Shown in pieces: positions 32,445 to 45,200 of a DNA stretch of 64,000 bases. Source of the stretch: Favolaschia claudopus (lineage: Eukaryota; Basidiomycota; Agaricomycetes; Agaricales; Mycenaceae). Made by a program: the position numbers and the translations under genes. The stretch is from positions 1,550,001-1,614,000 of the forward strand of contig JAWWNJ010000026.1 of NCBI GenBank assembly GCA_037176885.1, in the 5' to 3' direction. The notes under the pieces were generated by a model that worked only from the letters and a program-made list of their open reading frames with translations, was not told the DNA's origin and searched no databases. Every line of letters begins with the position of its first letter. The first letter of the stretch is position 1.

Positions 32445-32820
32445 ATCGAACGCCAATGAAAGGACATGGAATCCCAGACTCACGAGTGGCTTAATCCTTA
32501 CATATCACCGACAACAAAAAGCTGCATCTCAAACAAACCTCCCTCTGGACCTGAGTTGAATCTCACCGGCATTGCCCGATCAATGATGGGGAAATTGATT
32601 GCGTGATTAATAACGCCGTGACCGCCATTCTCTGTCTCATACGATCATCATGTCATTGAATTTTCGAGCTTTTCTCGACGCTCAAGGCTGGCTCTCGTAC
32701 TAGTTAAGAGTCGAAACTCTTTGTGACTCCAGATCTTCTGCCTCTGGTTCCCGTCAAGTTCAAATTGTTACTCGGCGATGCCAACGCTGAAGCCACGCTC
32801 CGCCGTATGAAGGCCGCCAT
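32445..32820. other. Continuation of duplicated segment copy 2
   Basis: Aligns with 2487-2780 (shared ACCGGCATTGCCCGAT and CATACGATCATCA-type blocks). No intact frame. Confidence 0.4.
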
Positions 32821-35800
32821 CGGACAAAAATAAATGGTTTTGGCTGTCGCTGCCCGTCCCAGCTCGTCATCCATCATCCCAGTTCATCCTCATCAATCCT
32901 CGCCCATCCCAATCGATCCTCATCGATCACGATGATATCCTTACCAATCCCTGCTCATCCTTAGGATGACTTGGGACCACATTGGGACCTGTCTCGATGA
33001 CAACCCGGGGAAACTCAAAACAAGTCAAAGGGGGTGAATTTGAGGACAGAACCTGTCCTAACACATCCCAGATCATCTTCATGAGCTGTCATTGATACGC
33101 GGCGTGCCCATAAGCGGCATAACTATGCCATTTGTTCGAACGCTGATCGCCGGAAGCGGGCCTCGATCACACCCGGCAAATCTTCGGCATTCCTGCCGTG
33201 CTTTCGAGCCTGCCTTTGCTATGGTTGAAAAGGTAGGTTTGTGTCAAGAAAAATGATATAACAACAGTGGGCCCACTACCCCACCCATTAGTTTGCTATG
33301 ATTTCTATTGAGCATATTGTTATCTGGGGCGTGTTTACCCATTGAAGAGAAGATTACAGTATGGAAAGTCTGGGCATTGATTTCGGGTAGACCAGTGCAC
33401 GACTTAAGTCTTCGTGTTGCATTGTTGACGAGTATTCACAAAAGCTTTGACTGACAGTGCCACCGTGGTGTCCCCCAGCTTCAAGATCATAGCTATTCGA
33501 CTTTGAAGTTCTCTATTCTTTTCCTTTCATTTCGTTTGATTTTTGATATGGATGTGCAGCGTAATTACACTTGTTTCGACTCGCCTGCCCCCGCTCCCCG
33601 CCATCCAGGGGCTTTGCCCCTTTTAAGAAGCCCTGCCGTATCCATCGGCACGATACGCCCGCGGTGATCATCGTCGAAAGGTGAGATTTTTCATTTTCTT
33701 CCGTTTGGGTTGACGGAGAAACCTACAAGTTGATTTAATTGCTTGATGCAAGCAAATCAAACAATAAGAATCTGGCGTGTTCTCCGATGCTACCGGTTGT
33801 TGAAAGGTAGCTCTATGTAGGCGGACATCGCGATGCAGGAGAGCGAGCGGTGACAGTGAGATTCTGCACCTGATTTTATGCCACAAATAAGTACTTCTTC
33901 TGATCAACCTTGATTTTCCAGGCTATATTTTCACGGTAAGCGTCAATTCTCCCGCACACTCTCGAGGAAACTCAACGCTGTAGGATCTGCGCCAAATCCC
34001 AACCATTAGAATATCACTATAAAAAATGTAGGACAAAAGGAGTATCAATCAAGAACCACCGCACGTAAATCGAGCTCAACCAACATGCGTTCATGGGGTC
34101 CTTGGTCAGGCCCGGCGAGCACGCAGTTGCGAGAACAAAGTGCGGGATGGGGTAGGATTGGCTGTTAAAAGAAGGTTAGTTCAATTCCCGCCCTCGTGCC
34201 CCAAACACTACTGTTTTCCATCTAGAGATTATCCAGACCGAACCAGTTAGCCATTATAACAAGGAGAAATAGCGAAGATACCGTGCCTCTCCCTCGCCGA
34301 TACAAGCTCCGAGACCGCCTCGGGTCCGCCACACCTATCCATCTCGGTGTCGGCGACTCACCCTCCCCAAAATTAATCAATCCTCGATACACCAGATGCC
34401 ATCCCACTTCTACCGACTAACATGGGCACAATCAAGCATTCATCACCCGCCGCTTCCTCCGCCGAATCACCATTGCCGCCTCGCGGGCGGTGAGAATCGT
34501 CACCTCAGCGTGCGATGATCGAGGAGAACAAGGTCCTATGTCTGTAGTACTAAAGTACGGAGTCCCTGCCGCCGACTTGTGACCGCCTCGCTAATCAATA
34601 AAATCGTGTTGGCGTGGAATGTGGATTAATTTTCCGCGTACGGTGGCTATAATTAGCCGAGGCTTCTAATTGCGGTAGTCCAAAACGTATGGAAGGAGCC
34701 GAAGGTGTGTTTGGATAGCAGTCTTGCGAGAGGAGCAGGGAATGAATATTTGAAAGTCGAGGTTCATTCAAGTGATGTGATCAACAAAACTTTTCCACGG
34801 TTCAATCGTCTCGATTGTGCGGGTAACGCAAAAGCGGTGAACTTTGGTGATACGGTAGCAACGGGAATACAGAGAATACTGAGAGAATAACAATACCTTC
34901 AGAACATTCTGCAAAATCTTATGCCGTTTAGCTCGGTTCAGTTGGAATTCGAACCGACGAACTTGACCTTCAAGTTTTACACCACTACATACAGTTTTCT
35001 CCAACTCCTGCCACCAAATTCTCTCACTCTTTTATCTTCTGAGATACATATCATGGTTCCAAACCTTCAATGCATACGCGATATCGCCTTCATGTAAATC
35101 GCTGGCTGCTTCGAGAGCTTCCCCACAATTTCTGTTTCTTCGATGAAAGCCCCAGATTCCTCTCTAACTACCACCGTGATTCTTGATATTAGCTGCCACA
35201 CGCCAAGGGTTAACGCCTGCTGCTATCTTAGCGCAGCAGGGCTTCTTGTTGAACAATGAATTCTGAAAGTCGACGATGTACACATTGATGTGATCAAACC
35301 AATTTCTCACAGTTCAACTTCTCCGCGCCGAGGCTGTCCCGCAAGAAGATAAGATTTGAAAATGGTGGAAAGGCCATGGACATCCATACACACTGACTGG
35401 AAGAAGGATCTTTGAATCAATTTCTATTTCAGTATATAATTGATGCCAAGGTTAAGCAAGGTAGGTAAGATGGTCTGAATGCATGCCTACTTCAAGTTCA
35501 CTCAATCCAGAACTTAGGAATCCGACCCAGAATCCGTGACAGATATTGGTCAGGAGTTGTCTGGAGTTGTACAAGGGTGATATAAACAGGCACTGGTTTT
35601 ACTTATTCGACTTCCCTGTTTGGAGTGTATTGAAGGTCCAGGCAGTGGCCAATTCCGGACACAATCCGGTAACAGTCGATGTAACTGTATTGATACTGAG
35701 TTACGGAACGGAAGGAGGGCTGACGAGTTGATGTTCTCCTCAGTTCTCCAGTCGGTGTGCGCTTTCGCTGCGGAGGGAATCGACTTCGGATGTGTTCAGA

Positions 35801-36800
35801 GCCAAATTAAAACTTGTACCAATTTTCACAGGGGAAGCCGGTTCGACATCAGGACGAATCCGCCGCGCCGCGACCTCGAATGTCACAACCGATTTGGAGT
35901 AGAGACAGCAGGCCGCGCAAAGTGTCGAGAAAGCGGGTTTGTTGGAGAAGAACAAGACAGTGTGTTTGGCTCCTTCAATCCGAAGATTTGTGCATAATCT
36001 GACTCGTGTGTGCAGCCCGAGCCATTTTGCTCCGTTCGGGTCAAGAAGGCACTCTCTCTGAAGATCTCCAGGCTCTCGCATTCTAGATTCAACAAGTTTT
36101 AGAAAGATCATCATTGCCGTTTCTTCGAACTGTGAGGCAGCTAGTCTAGGCGGGTGCGCGCCTTTCAAATGAATCAAAACGCGGTACTACTTCTTCCAGC
36201 GTCAATCTTTCTTAGTACTTAGTTCCGTCTCAAAGCTGCACACTGCCGCACAGGAAGTTGGGTTGTTAGATGGCCAAGTCTCTTTAAAGTTCTCGGGTGA
36301 TCTGGACATACGATAATCTATTTCTAGCAGCTGTAAAAGCCTCTAGCAGGCAGCATCCGAAGTTTGAAACCCTTTGCCGTAGGTGTCCCCAGAAATGTGA
36401 TGAAATCAAATCGGCATCGGCATGTTATGCCGAGTTCGGCAGATCCGAATCCATCGGTGCCGAGATCGAAGTGAGGAGAAACTTTTGTTTTATTCGATGG
36501 CAAGGCTAGGATGGCTTAGAATCCCTGAGATTGGGCTTCGCAAACGAAAAGCAATGAAATTTGGGATGGGTTGGGATGTCTTAGGATGCCTGAGGACAGA
36601 TGATGACAAGGAAACTGAGGATTGACCGGGATGTCACCAGGATATCATAGTGGCAGGCTAGGACAAGTGAGGCCGAGCGAAGACTGAACAGGGATGCGTT
36701 GGGACAAGGAAGGATGGACGCGGGCGGCTGGTGACAGCTGAGGATGGCTAGGGATTGATGGGGATGGGCAATGATGACCGGTGATGGGAATAATTTCCTG
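32821..36800. mobile_element. Extra 4 kb segment with inverted CATCC/GGATG clusters, possible DNA transposon
   Basis: This segment has no counterpart in copy 1, where flanking similarity continues from about 2780 to 2880. Its left end (32855-32990) has about nine ATCC motifs, mostly CATCC, and its right end (36505-36790) about twelve GGAT motifs, the reverse complement, as in subterminal repeats of some DNA transposons. No transposase is recognised, and exact termini or a target duplication were not found. The interior 33110-36500 shows only short unrelated frames. The call as mobile is tentative; a deletion in copy 1 is the alternative. Confidence 0.3.
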
Positions 36801-36839
36801 GATTTTGTCCGGTATGGGCCACCAAACCGCCGCTCCGAC

Positions 36840-38450
36840 TCCAGTCATCGACAACGTCCTTGAACTTTCCTTGTGCCTCGGGTTATAAACGCTTAGCTTG
36901 GCTTGCATTAACGTTCTGATATCCGACGCCACTGCTGCTGTGTCCTTCCCGCAATCTTCTCGAGCTTGTCCAATGAATCTACATATATTTTGTGCCTCCA
37001 AATCAATCAAACCTCCACCTGTCTTCCGCGCAGACTCCGGATCTACCTTTCGAGAATGTGGACAGGATTGTACAGAGTAAGTCTGGCGCCAATTATAACC
37101 TGTTGTCGGCCCCGTCTCCACTGGTTCTCCGGTGGCATCCACGCACTTACAACAATGATATCAGGAGAATGTCGGTCTGCGATGGCGAGCGAGGCTTCCA
37201 GAACACCGGCGTCTCGAGTAAGCCCTCGCGTCATAGCTTACAGCGCCGCTCAAAGCTCCCCTCCGTTACTCCCAGACATAGCTTATCCAGCCTTGGACAA
37301 GCCTCTCGAAGATTCTCCCAGCGAAGGTATAATTCGTCTCACAAATCTGCTGCAATCGTGTCGAGAGAAGACCATAAAATGCTCAAACCGTGGATCCGGA
37401 GTGTACGCGGAAGAAAGAGTTGGAATGACATAGGCTCATGCAAACTCGTCAGTTTAACATATGACCGGAGTTTCGTGTATTCTCGCTCTTATGTCTTGTT
37501 CCCGCTAGCATTCAATCCAGCTGCGCCACCGTCAGGATGGCAATACAGCACCTGAAGGCTGGGTTTGTATAATTATCTTTCTTCCCACTTAGATAGGCAC
37601 CAGCGCTTCGTATGGCAAGTTACATGCAAAGTCGGGCGCCTATGCATCGGTATGTTTTTATAGATTTTCTTCCATGCCAGTCAGATGACGATGAGATACC
37701 AGGAGCAAATCGTCGGTACAGTAGTACATGGACTATCTGGCTCACTGCTATATGTATTGGCGGGTTTTGCACCAATGTTGAAGCCGTGGCGGGCCCGGAT
37801 GCACATATTGTGACCTTCAGTTCACCTCAATGTGTCGCCGAATACTCTCTGTGCACAGTATTTTCGGCGTGGAGCCCCAAGACGAGCACAATAATGCAAT
37901 AACGCGCCTCAGCCGAGAATAGGCTGCTGACATCCTATCATACAGGCACTAAATCGGTGCAGCGTATGCCGGTGCCCCTCAGTGCCTTCCCTTCATATGG
38001 AAATTATGTCTTCCAACTAAGAATAGGAAAGTTAATTGCTCGGTTCCTCCAAAGATCTTCCCTTGGGCTGCCGCCACAACTTCCACACCATACGTTGGCT
38101 GGCGATGAATCGATATTCGCTGCACTTTTGAAACCTATTACGTTCCGAAGCTGGCGCGTTCTCCAACATACCAAAGATGGGAAAAGTAAAGAAGGATCTG
38201 AAGGCGGTTCGAGAAGATGGCGGTATGATATGCAGCTTGAACGAATGATGATTCAAGTTTTTTTTAGGTTTGTAGTCGGCACTGAGAATGAAACGACGGG
38301 TAAGTATATATGTTGCGCTCTCTACATTCTCTCTTCAGTTCAGGTCACTTCTAGACAACTAGCAATGCTACAGGGTTCGCGCTTTCCTGAAGACAACACC
38401 GTAGGGCTTTCATTTAAATTCTTTTTCGATTCGTCTCACGATCGGCCCAG
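36840..38450 (+). pseudogene. Decayed gene block, copy 2 of the segmental duplication
   Basis: Aligns with 2880-4447. A TATA-like GGTTATAAACGC lies near 36886. Frames such as the one spanning 37150-37430 and a hydrophobic one near 37685-37810 are open here but broken in copy 1, while a one-base indel near 38270 breaks another. The remnant may be less decayed than copy 1, but I could not build an intact spliced model. Confidence 0.4.
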
Positions 38451-38987
38451 GCTTCTGCTGCAGAGTTCGTCACGCAGAAGGGCAACGAAGGGGGTACCGA
38501 GTCGAAGGCGATAGACCCCCAATGGGCGGAGGCCGACGGAAGTACGACCTTACTTGATGAAGAGGCGGACGAGGACCATCTAGCAACCATCCGCACTCCT
38601 CCGAGTGGGGGGATCCCTCACCGTCACGTCGACACCTTCGAGCCTCCTGGTACTATAGATCAAGAAACTGGAAACATTCACAGGGCATGTTGCTGATCTT
38701 TCCGTTCGTCATGGTCATTGATTATAGCCACAGGTGAAAGCCATTGACCAATCTAACGCTCCGTCCGTCGGCGATCCACGCCCTACCGCGCAATCAGAGC
38801 CAGAAGCTCGTTACCCGCCTGGAACCGGGTTTACTACCGCCCCCCCTGTGCCAGCTGAGGTAGGTTTCATAACACTGAAAACATTCTTCATACATTGACT
38901 GCTTGTTTTCAGGGAAGCAGAAGTTTTTTTACTCGCGTGGCGAGTCGCGCTACCGAGTTCGTGAAGGACATGGACTTCCGCGCTTGA
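38451..38987 (+). CDS. 3' exons of an acidic, low-complexity protein (copy 2)
   Basis: Exons 38451-38684, 38734-38859 and 38913-38987. The second intron here is ordinary (gtaggt...cag). The first has a gcatgt donor where copy 1 has gtatgt; taken as a GC-AG intron it keeps the phase and lets the frame run to the conserved end MDFRA and TGA. The product is hydrophilic with the same PPSGG motif. Family unknown; start not resolved. Confidence 0.5.
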
Positions 38988-40134
38988 ATCACCGGCGTTG
39001 AAAGTTCCAGAGCTGTTTATACACATACATTGACTGCAAAACCATTGATTGGCAATTTAGAATCATATCTAGGATTGTGATAAGTCGCGCTCGCGGATGC
39101 TACATGAAAGATTGAGAGGGAGTGATGTTTGATCTGAATTAAGGGTCCAGGATTCTATTCGGGATTCTGTCTACTTACACACCACACACCAAAAATTGCT
39201 GGGCTGTCTACCCGAACCCTGACCTTATGTTCCTTTTGTACAAGCTCCTCTGGAATAGTATGTATGCTCTATACTTTAGACGTGTTGCTTTATACATTAG
39301 ACGTGTCTAATCTACGTATTTCACAAGGAGGTCACGTAGGATGACGCGACGCGTTCGATACGTGATTGTAACCTCTACGCTCACGTGATCGTTTATGTGA
39401 CGTCGTGACTCGAGACCTCTTTCCGTGCAACCACCAAGCGACCACGTCGTCTGGCATCCCCTCGTCAACCTTCTGGTTATAAGGTGCTCTATTGTGCTCG
39501 TATATACAGCAGTGTATCAGATCAGTAACTCGGGCATCATCACAGCCATACGTTTTCCATTGGCAATTGCACGCCATTTTTATCTTGCCCCCTTGCTTCA
39601 AGTTTCCCTGCCAGTGGAACTCAACTCTCCCGCCACCTAAACACTTATCAAGATTGCGCCAGTATTTAAGCCGCACTTCCTGTTCCTATCAAAATCGACC
39701 CCTCGACCATACCTTTCATGGCCCCAAACCTCGTTGCATCCAACTTGCTCCATTGCGGATTCATCGAGTCTAAGCCTCATCATCCCCTGCTGCGCTGGGT
39801 GTGGGTGGCGCGAATTAATCCCTCCTGCACGTTACGCTCTACAATCGATTCATATTGTCTGCGCGCAATACTCAAAAACCCAATATCAGAAACGGCTGTC
39901 CTCGTCAACCACTTATGAGTTTTGCGTTCATTAGACCTTTTCTCACTCGCGCAGTAGAACATGCGATGAAAATGTGTTCTCCCCAAAACACTGATGCAGC
40001 TCCCTGTGCTCTGGAATGAAAGGAGGTCTTGCGGCTCGTACGATCGTTTGCCTGGAGACTTACACGCGTGTCACGATCGTTTTTAAGCGACTAACAGTGT
40101 TCCGCTCCTACCTCAACTCCGTTTTCGCATCACA
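38988..40134. other. Intergenic between the acidic-protein and membrane-protein genes
   Basis: No supported gene. The stretch 39260-39545 has a TTATAAGG and a TATATAC, reminiscent of a promoter or a solo LTR, but no paired end or target duplication. Confidence 0.35.
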
Positions 40135-41460
40135 ATGCCGCCCGTTTCTTCCTCGCTTTCATCATCGTCCCCCTCCACTCGCGAATTATCTGGCTGCTCT
40201 GATTGTTTCTCGGGATTCAGCGTTGCATGGAGCTGCCTCGTGGTAATTGGACTATGCACTTACGTTTCGTTTCACCCGAACGTTCCCCGGCCCAATCTCT
40301 CCTTTTGGCAGAAGATTTGGCGCAGAGTGCAGTTGACTATCGTGGCGCTGATTGCGCCAGAGTTGATCTTCGCGTTCGCTGTTCGGCAATATTTTGTTGC
40401 GCGCTGGTTCGTGAAGAGTAAGAAATTATTCCAACTCATGACATCAATATCTTGTGCTGAACTGTTGGTTAGCACGATGTTCACCCAATGAAAAAGTCTC
40501 GATGACCCACGGATTTTTCCTTGCCATGGGCGGATTTATCACGCCATCGAACCATCCTGTCGTTGGCGATCCTGAGAGACTGAACAAATATATCAAAGGC
40601 ATCCAAGATGTTGCCGAGAACGAAATCAAAGACAAAAGCAAAAAGGATTACCTCGCAAAGATTTTGACCCTTCTGAGCGTGCTTGACTTTTTGGCGAATC
40701 TTGTGCAACGCACGATCAACCAAGCGCCAGTGTCTCCGCTCGAGAACATCACGCTTGGGTTTATCTTTATCTACGTCTTGACGCTGTGCTTTTGGTGGCA
40801 CAAACCCCAAGACGTTGATCTGCCCATTCGTATTCAGCCAGTGCGTTCCTAAGTAATCCATCTCTGTAGTACCGTGCTGATTCAAAATGTTAGACTGGTG
40901 AGGAATCTGAATACGAAAAGGTTTTTCAATCCGCAAGGCTCACAGATACAGAAACCGGGGAAGAAGCTTCGACCGTGTCGCCTCCCAGATCCTGGAAAAT
41001 ATTCTCTGCGGCAGATTTAAATGGCGCCGTCTTCGGCAATTATCCTGATTTCAAGCCGCAGGAATTCCAGGCGGTACCCGAGTTTTGGTCGGTGCCTGCT
41101 GGGGGCGGGCCTAAACCTCTACCCTTGGTGTTCGCACTGGAGATCATCGCTGCTACCGCGTTTGGCGCCATACATTGCGCTGCGTGGACAACGACATTAC
41201 CCTCGCAGATTGAGCTACAGATCTGGAGGACAAGCGCGCTCTTCATAACCTGCTTTCCGATCCTCTGTGCCGTCTTGCTGAAAGCCAGCGGCCCGTACAG
41301 AAGCGACGTTGCTTCCAGTTTGAGGAGAAAAGTATTAGTTTATATCAATTACGGACTACTTGCCCTTTACATTGTTGCTCGTTTTTCCCTGTTGATTGTT
41401 TCGTTTACAAGTCTGCGGACATCCTTAGCAACGGATCTGAAATGTTGTCGTACTAATTAG
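40135..41460 (+). CDS. Multi-pass membrane protein (Agaricomycete expanded family, copy 2)
   Basis: Complete three-exon model: 40135-40417, 40473-40840 and 40894-41460, introns of 55 bp (gtaaga...ttag, branch-like GTGCTGAAC) and 53 bp (gtgcgt...ttag), giving 405 residues. A serine-rich N-terminus is followed by about seven hydrophobic segments. Family landmarks: HPNVPRP, a PE in the second hydrophobic segment, FAVRQ, THGFFLAMGGF across the first splice, EIKDKSKKD, and WWHKPQDVDLP. The loop after the second intron is acidic. The related gene at 5560 keeps the first splice site and these landmarks but lacks the second intron. Plasma or endomembrane location likely; role unknown. Confidence 0.8.
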
Positions 41461-41938
41461 TTGCTATTGTATTCTTTTTTCATCTAGATTCAATTTTCAG
41501 CGCATGCTTTGAATGTGTTTTCTATTTTCCTTCACACCTGAGGAGTTTATCGACCTGACGATTTGCCGAACCGCCACTCGAATTCGATCCGATACGACCC
41601 GCACCCGTATCTGGACGGATGCGTATGGAGCTGCAATCAACCTGGACAATCCGCTCAGACGTGATCTGACCACAGACGTGCCACTCGTCAGCGGATCCCC
41701 ACCCAGGCCCACCGCGCAAGTCACCGAGGCTTCTAAGGCATGACTACCACACATCGACACAACAGAGGGGACAATTCACAAAGGCACTTTAGAGATGGGT
41801 CATCGAAGGAGAAGCGGAGGTGAGCGTGGCAACAGAAGCGGCGACCGCGAGAGGCGGCGTACAGCTCGGCGTTAGTTGGGTGTGAAGATGACAGCGAGCA
41901 GACGCAGACGGCGGATTCGTTGCGGCGCCGTTTCCCGG
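41461..41938. other. Intergenic between membrane-protein gene and element B
   Basis: No gene, promoter or repeat recognised. Ends at the outer boundary of the element B LTR. Confidence 0.4.
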
Positions 41939-42189
41939 TGTAACGAGGAGTAGTCGAGTTGACGGCTACTAGTCTCGGTACAAGAAGAGTTGCTTGATGG
42001 TCGCACAAGCAGGTAAGTGGCGTAAAGTAAAATTGACCCCAGAACAAACTAATACATCACGGCCTTTTATACTACGGTCAACGGAGAACAACGGATCGTA
42101 TGAATATCTGATGGGAGTGATGATGGACTTGGCGGGAAGTAAAGTAGAATAAAAGAAATAGAAATTATACGCGGGAGCGTACCGTTACA
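41939..42189 (-). repeat. Element B 3' LTR, 251 bp
   Basis: Begins TGTAAC and ends GTTACA on either strand, a perfect 6 bp inverted repeat, directly preceded (sense) by a purine tract. It contains a GTATAAAAGG box. Boundaries were inferred from these ends, as no second LTR is in the window. Confidence 0.75.
42063..42072 (-). promoter_or_regulatory. TATA box in the element B LTR
   Basis: The minus strand reads GTATAAAAGG about 118 bp from the LTR start, a canonical core promoter for an LTR. Confidence 0.6.
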
Positions 42190-42202
42190 TCCGCCCTCCA
42201 GG
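42190..42202 (-). other. Polypurine tract of element B
   Basis: CCTGGAGGGCGGA on the minus strand, abutting the LTR start at 42189. Confidence 0.7.
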
Positions 42203-42216
42203 CTGACAAAGTCAGA

Positions 42217-45200
42217 CTACCCCATGGTGATCTCGCTCCCAGCACCCCCGCTACCTCCCGCACCCCCATTTCCATCAAGTCGAGCCCGTTTCGCGACGAA
42301 GTCTTCCTCCACGGCCTTGCGCTTGCGGTGCCATGCCGCCATAACATCGACATGATGAACATCAGGGACACCGCCCGACGATTCCGACCTGTCCTTCTCG
42401 GCTTTCTCCGCACGGCGTCTAAACGCCATAATCTCCGCATGGCGCTTAGCCGCGATGGCACGCCTCCCTTCCTCATAATCATCCTCCTCGACAACAACCT
42501 GACCCGGCAAAGCAACCGGCATGTCGAGAAGCTGGTCTTCGGCAACGCCGAACTCCTTGAAGTCGGGGACAGTGGAGCCCTCCTTCCATCCGAGACGGCC
42601 GTCAGGTTTGTAGTGGGGGAAGTAGTAGGGAGATGCGTCGCGGGCATGGAACATATCAATGAAGTCCTGGTAGCCGAAGGGAGTGACGGAAGGAATGATT
42701 TCGGAAGTCATGATTTCGATGCCGAATTTAATGTAGAGGCGAACGAGCATGGCGGGGATGAGTACAGTCTCTCCATCATTGAGAGCGACACGGAAGTAGG
42801 GGATAGTGTGGCGTTTGAGCCAGTAATGATCACGATTATAGTTCTGGACCCAAACAGGAAGGTCGTTGGCGTTGCCAACAGTGTACGCGAAGAGGTTTTG
42901 GGTAGACATGGCCCGAGAGATTGGTGGTGCGAACTCTTCTATCTGTTCGCCGGCTTTATATGCCCAAAAATATGACATCAGGGAGCCAAGAAACATGTGA
43001 GCCTCTTGGAGCGGAGGTCTTCCGGATCCGTGGGGAAGTTCTTGAATATCAGATGCGCCGACAACCTCGAGATACTCCTGCAAGGCATGCAGTTTCTTAG
43101 CTTGAAGGTAAGGCATCCAGGATTTATCTCCAGACTTCCATAGGATCTCAAACAGTGCCTTAGAACGTCGTCCATAATGGTTGACTATACGCTCAACCGC
43201 CCATTCATTAGTCTGGTCATCAACCGAGACTCCGAGCTGGTTTTCCAGGCGACCTGGAAAGCGACGATCGTCGTTTGGCACATGAATACGGAGTAATGAC
43301 GCATGAAATACATCATGTACTCCTCGCTGCTTCAAATTAGCAGGCAAGTCGACTTTGAATGAGTTATTTCCAAAGTCTCGCAGGATAGAATATGGTCCTA
43401 TAAATTTAGGAATGAGTTTCCGTGCAAGCCCCTTCTCGAAGGTGATGTTTTTCGATGAAAGGTAAACCAAGTCTCCCTGCTCAAAGGGAGCCGCTTGGCG
43501 CTTGCGGTTTGCCGCTCGAGTTTGCTTCACACGCGCGGCAATGATGCTATCATGTGCCGCCATAATTGCGAGTCTGCGTTGTAAAGCAAAAGCCGCAACA
43601 CCCGGGAATTCACGGGTGCGGTCAGAGTTCCAAAGTAAGGACCTTGGCATTCGTCCCGTGTCCAGGAAAAACGGAGCATACCCCGTTGATTCTGACCGAG
43701 CAGAATTCAGGGCGAACTCGACTGCGGGAAGCTTATTCACCCAGTCTTTTTGCTTAGCGCCGATACATTGACGAAGCATCTGAGTAACAGTCCGATTCGC
43801 CCGCTCAGTACCACCATCCGACTCAGGATGGTAAGCACTTGACATGCTGAGCTTAACACCGATTAGCTCATGGAGCCGTTTCCAAAAGATGCTCGTGAAT
43901 AGAGAATCACGGTCGCTTACGATGAATTTCGGAAGCCCGTGCAGCTTGTAGACATGGTCGAACATTAACTCAGCGACCTGGCGAGCTGTATAATTAATAC
44001 GAGCCGGTACCAAATGAACTCGTCCGGTGAGAAGGCAAATGATGACGGCAATTGAGTTAAAGACACCGTCACGATTGCGAGATTCGGGTAATGGACCCAC
44101 GAAATCAACGCCAATCGATTCCCAAGGCTCAGTCGGTGGGTTTAGGGAATGAAGGAAGCCATAAGGCTTTTGGTTGCTCGGTTTACTGCGCTTGCAAGTT
44201 GTACAAGACTCACAATAACTTCGAATATCATCAACCATTTCCTTCCACCAGAAGTGGTCCCGAATATAATCCAGAGTCTTCCGTAGTCCCAGGTGAGCAA
44301 GAATCGAATGAGCCTCTGAAATTACAATCTCGCGAACGTTTCGGCCTTGATAGGTGATCCCAGGTATACAAAGAACTCGTGAGTCGGCATTCTTGAGGTA
44401 AACAAGTCCGTCTTCGATCTCAAAGTTCCGAAAATCCTTAGGAGCATCAAGAATCTTCTTAAAGAAGGAGTCTTCGCTGTATCTGTTGGCCAGAGTTTTC
44501 GCCAGATCAAGTCCTCGCCAGCCCGAGTTAACAACACCAAGTAGTGAATCGTCGAAGCCTTCAATTTGCTCTTCCAGATCCGAGGGTAGAGCTGATTCCT
44601 CTTGTAGGGTCTCACCCGAAGTGAGGTTGTCAGCAGCACGGGAAGTGTTATTAGTAGAGTCGGCACTCGTCGTCAAACGTCGAGTGTCGTGGTGGGGAGA
44701 GGAGAGAAGTCCGTTGGCCGACGGAAGCAAATCATTGACAGCTGTCACGGACTTACCCGATTCGGCTCTTTGCTTCTTTTCTCTCACTCGCTCACTTCGT
44801 CTCGGTGCTGCTGGCTCGTCAGTGTCTAACACTGCTGATTTAGTTGTTGGTTCGCTGAATTTGACTTTTTTAGGTGTACTCCCGCCCTCCTTTGGGGGTG
44901 TACTCGAGGTCTTTGACTTCGCGTCAGACCCAAATGTCTCGCTTGACTTCGTGTCAGGTTTTGACGGTTTTGACTTCGCGTCGACCGTTGTGGTTGCTCT
45001 TGACATCGAACGTGTAACCCGATCGCTCGTCAAAGCAACTGCCATTGCTTCAATACCAGCAAAAACCGGCATTGAGATGGATTCAATGTCCATATCATTA
45101 TTGTCGACAACATCGTGGTATGTATATTCGGACCGTGCCCGAACTGTACCAGGTGCTTCGTTGGAATATATCCGAGAAAGCGCGTCAGCAAGTACATTCT

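Noticed and set aside
33605..33635. Hairpin AGGGGCTTTGCCCCT as a possible Helitron end
   Set aside because: Not followed by the CTRR terminus and no Rep/helicase or 5' TC end seen.
34155..34205. tRNA-like T-arm (GGTTAGTTCAATTCCCGC) with a CGTGCC end
   Set aside because: The stem does not pair well and no complementary 5' acceptor strand (GGCACGA) is found upstream.
36645..37142. 165-codon minus frame over the GGATG cluster
   Set aside because: Composed largely of the repeat translated in one frame; not conserved in the paralogous segment.
37600..37800. Resemblance of short frames to V-ATPase proteolipid-type sequence
   Set aside because: Only a few residues match and the frame is not continuous; treated as part of the decayed block.
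39260..39545. Possible solo LTR (TATAAGG, TATATAC, ends CATCACA)
   Set aside because: No clear TG start, target duplication or second copy in the window.
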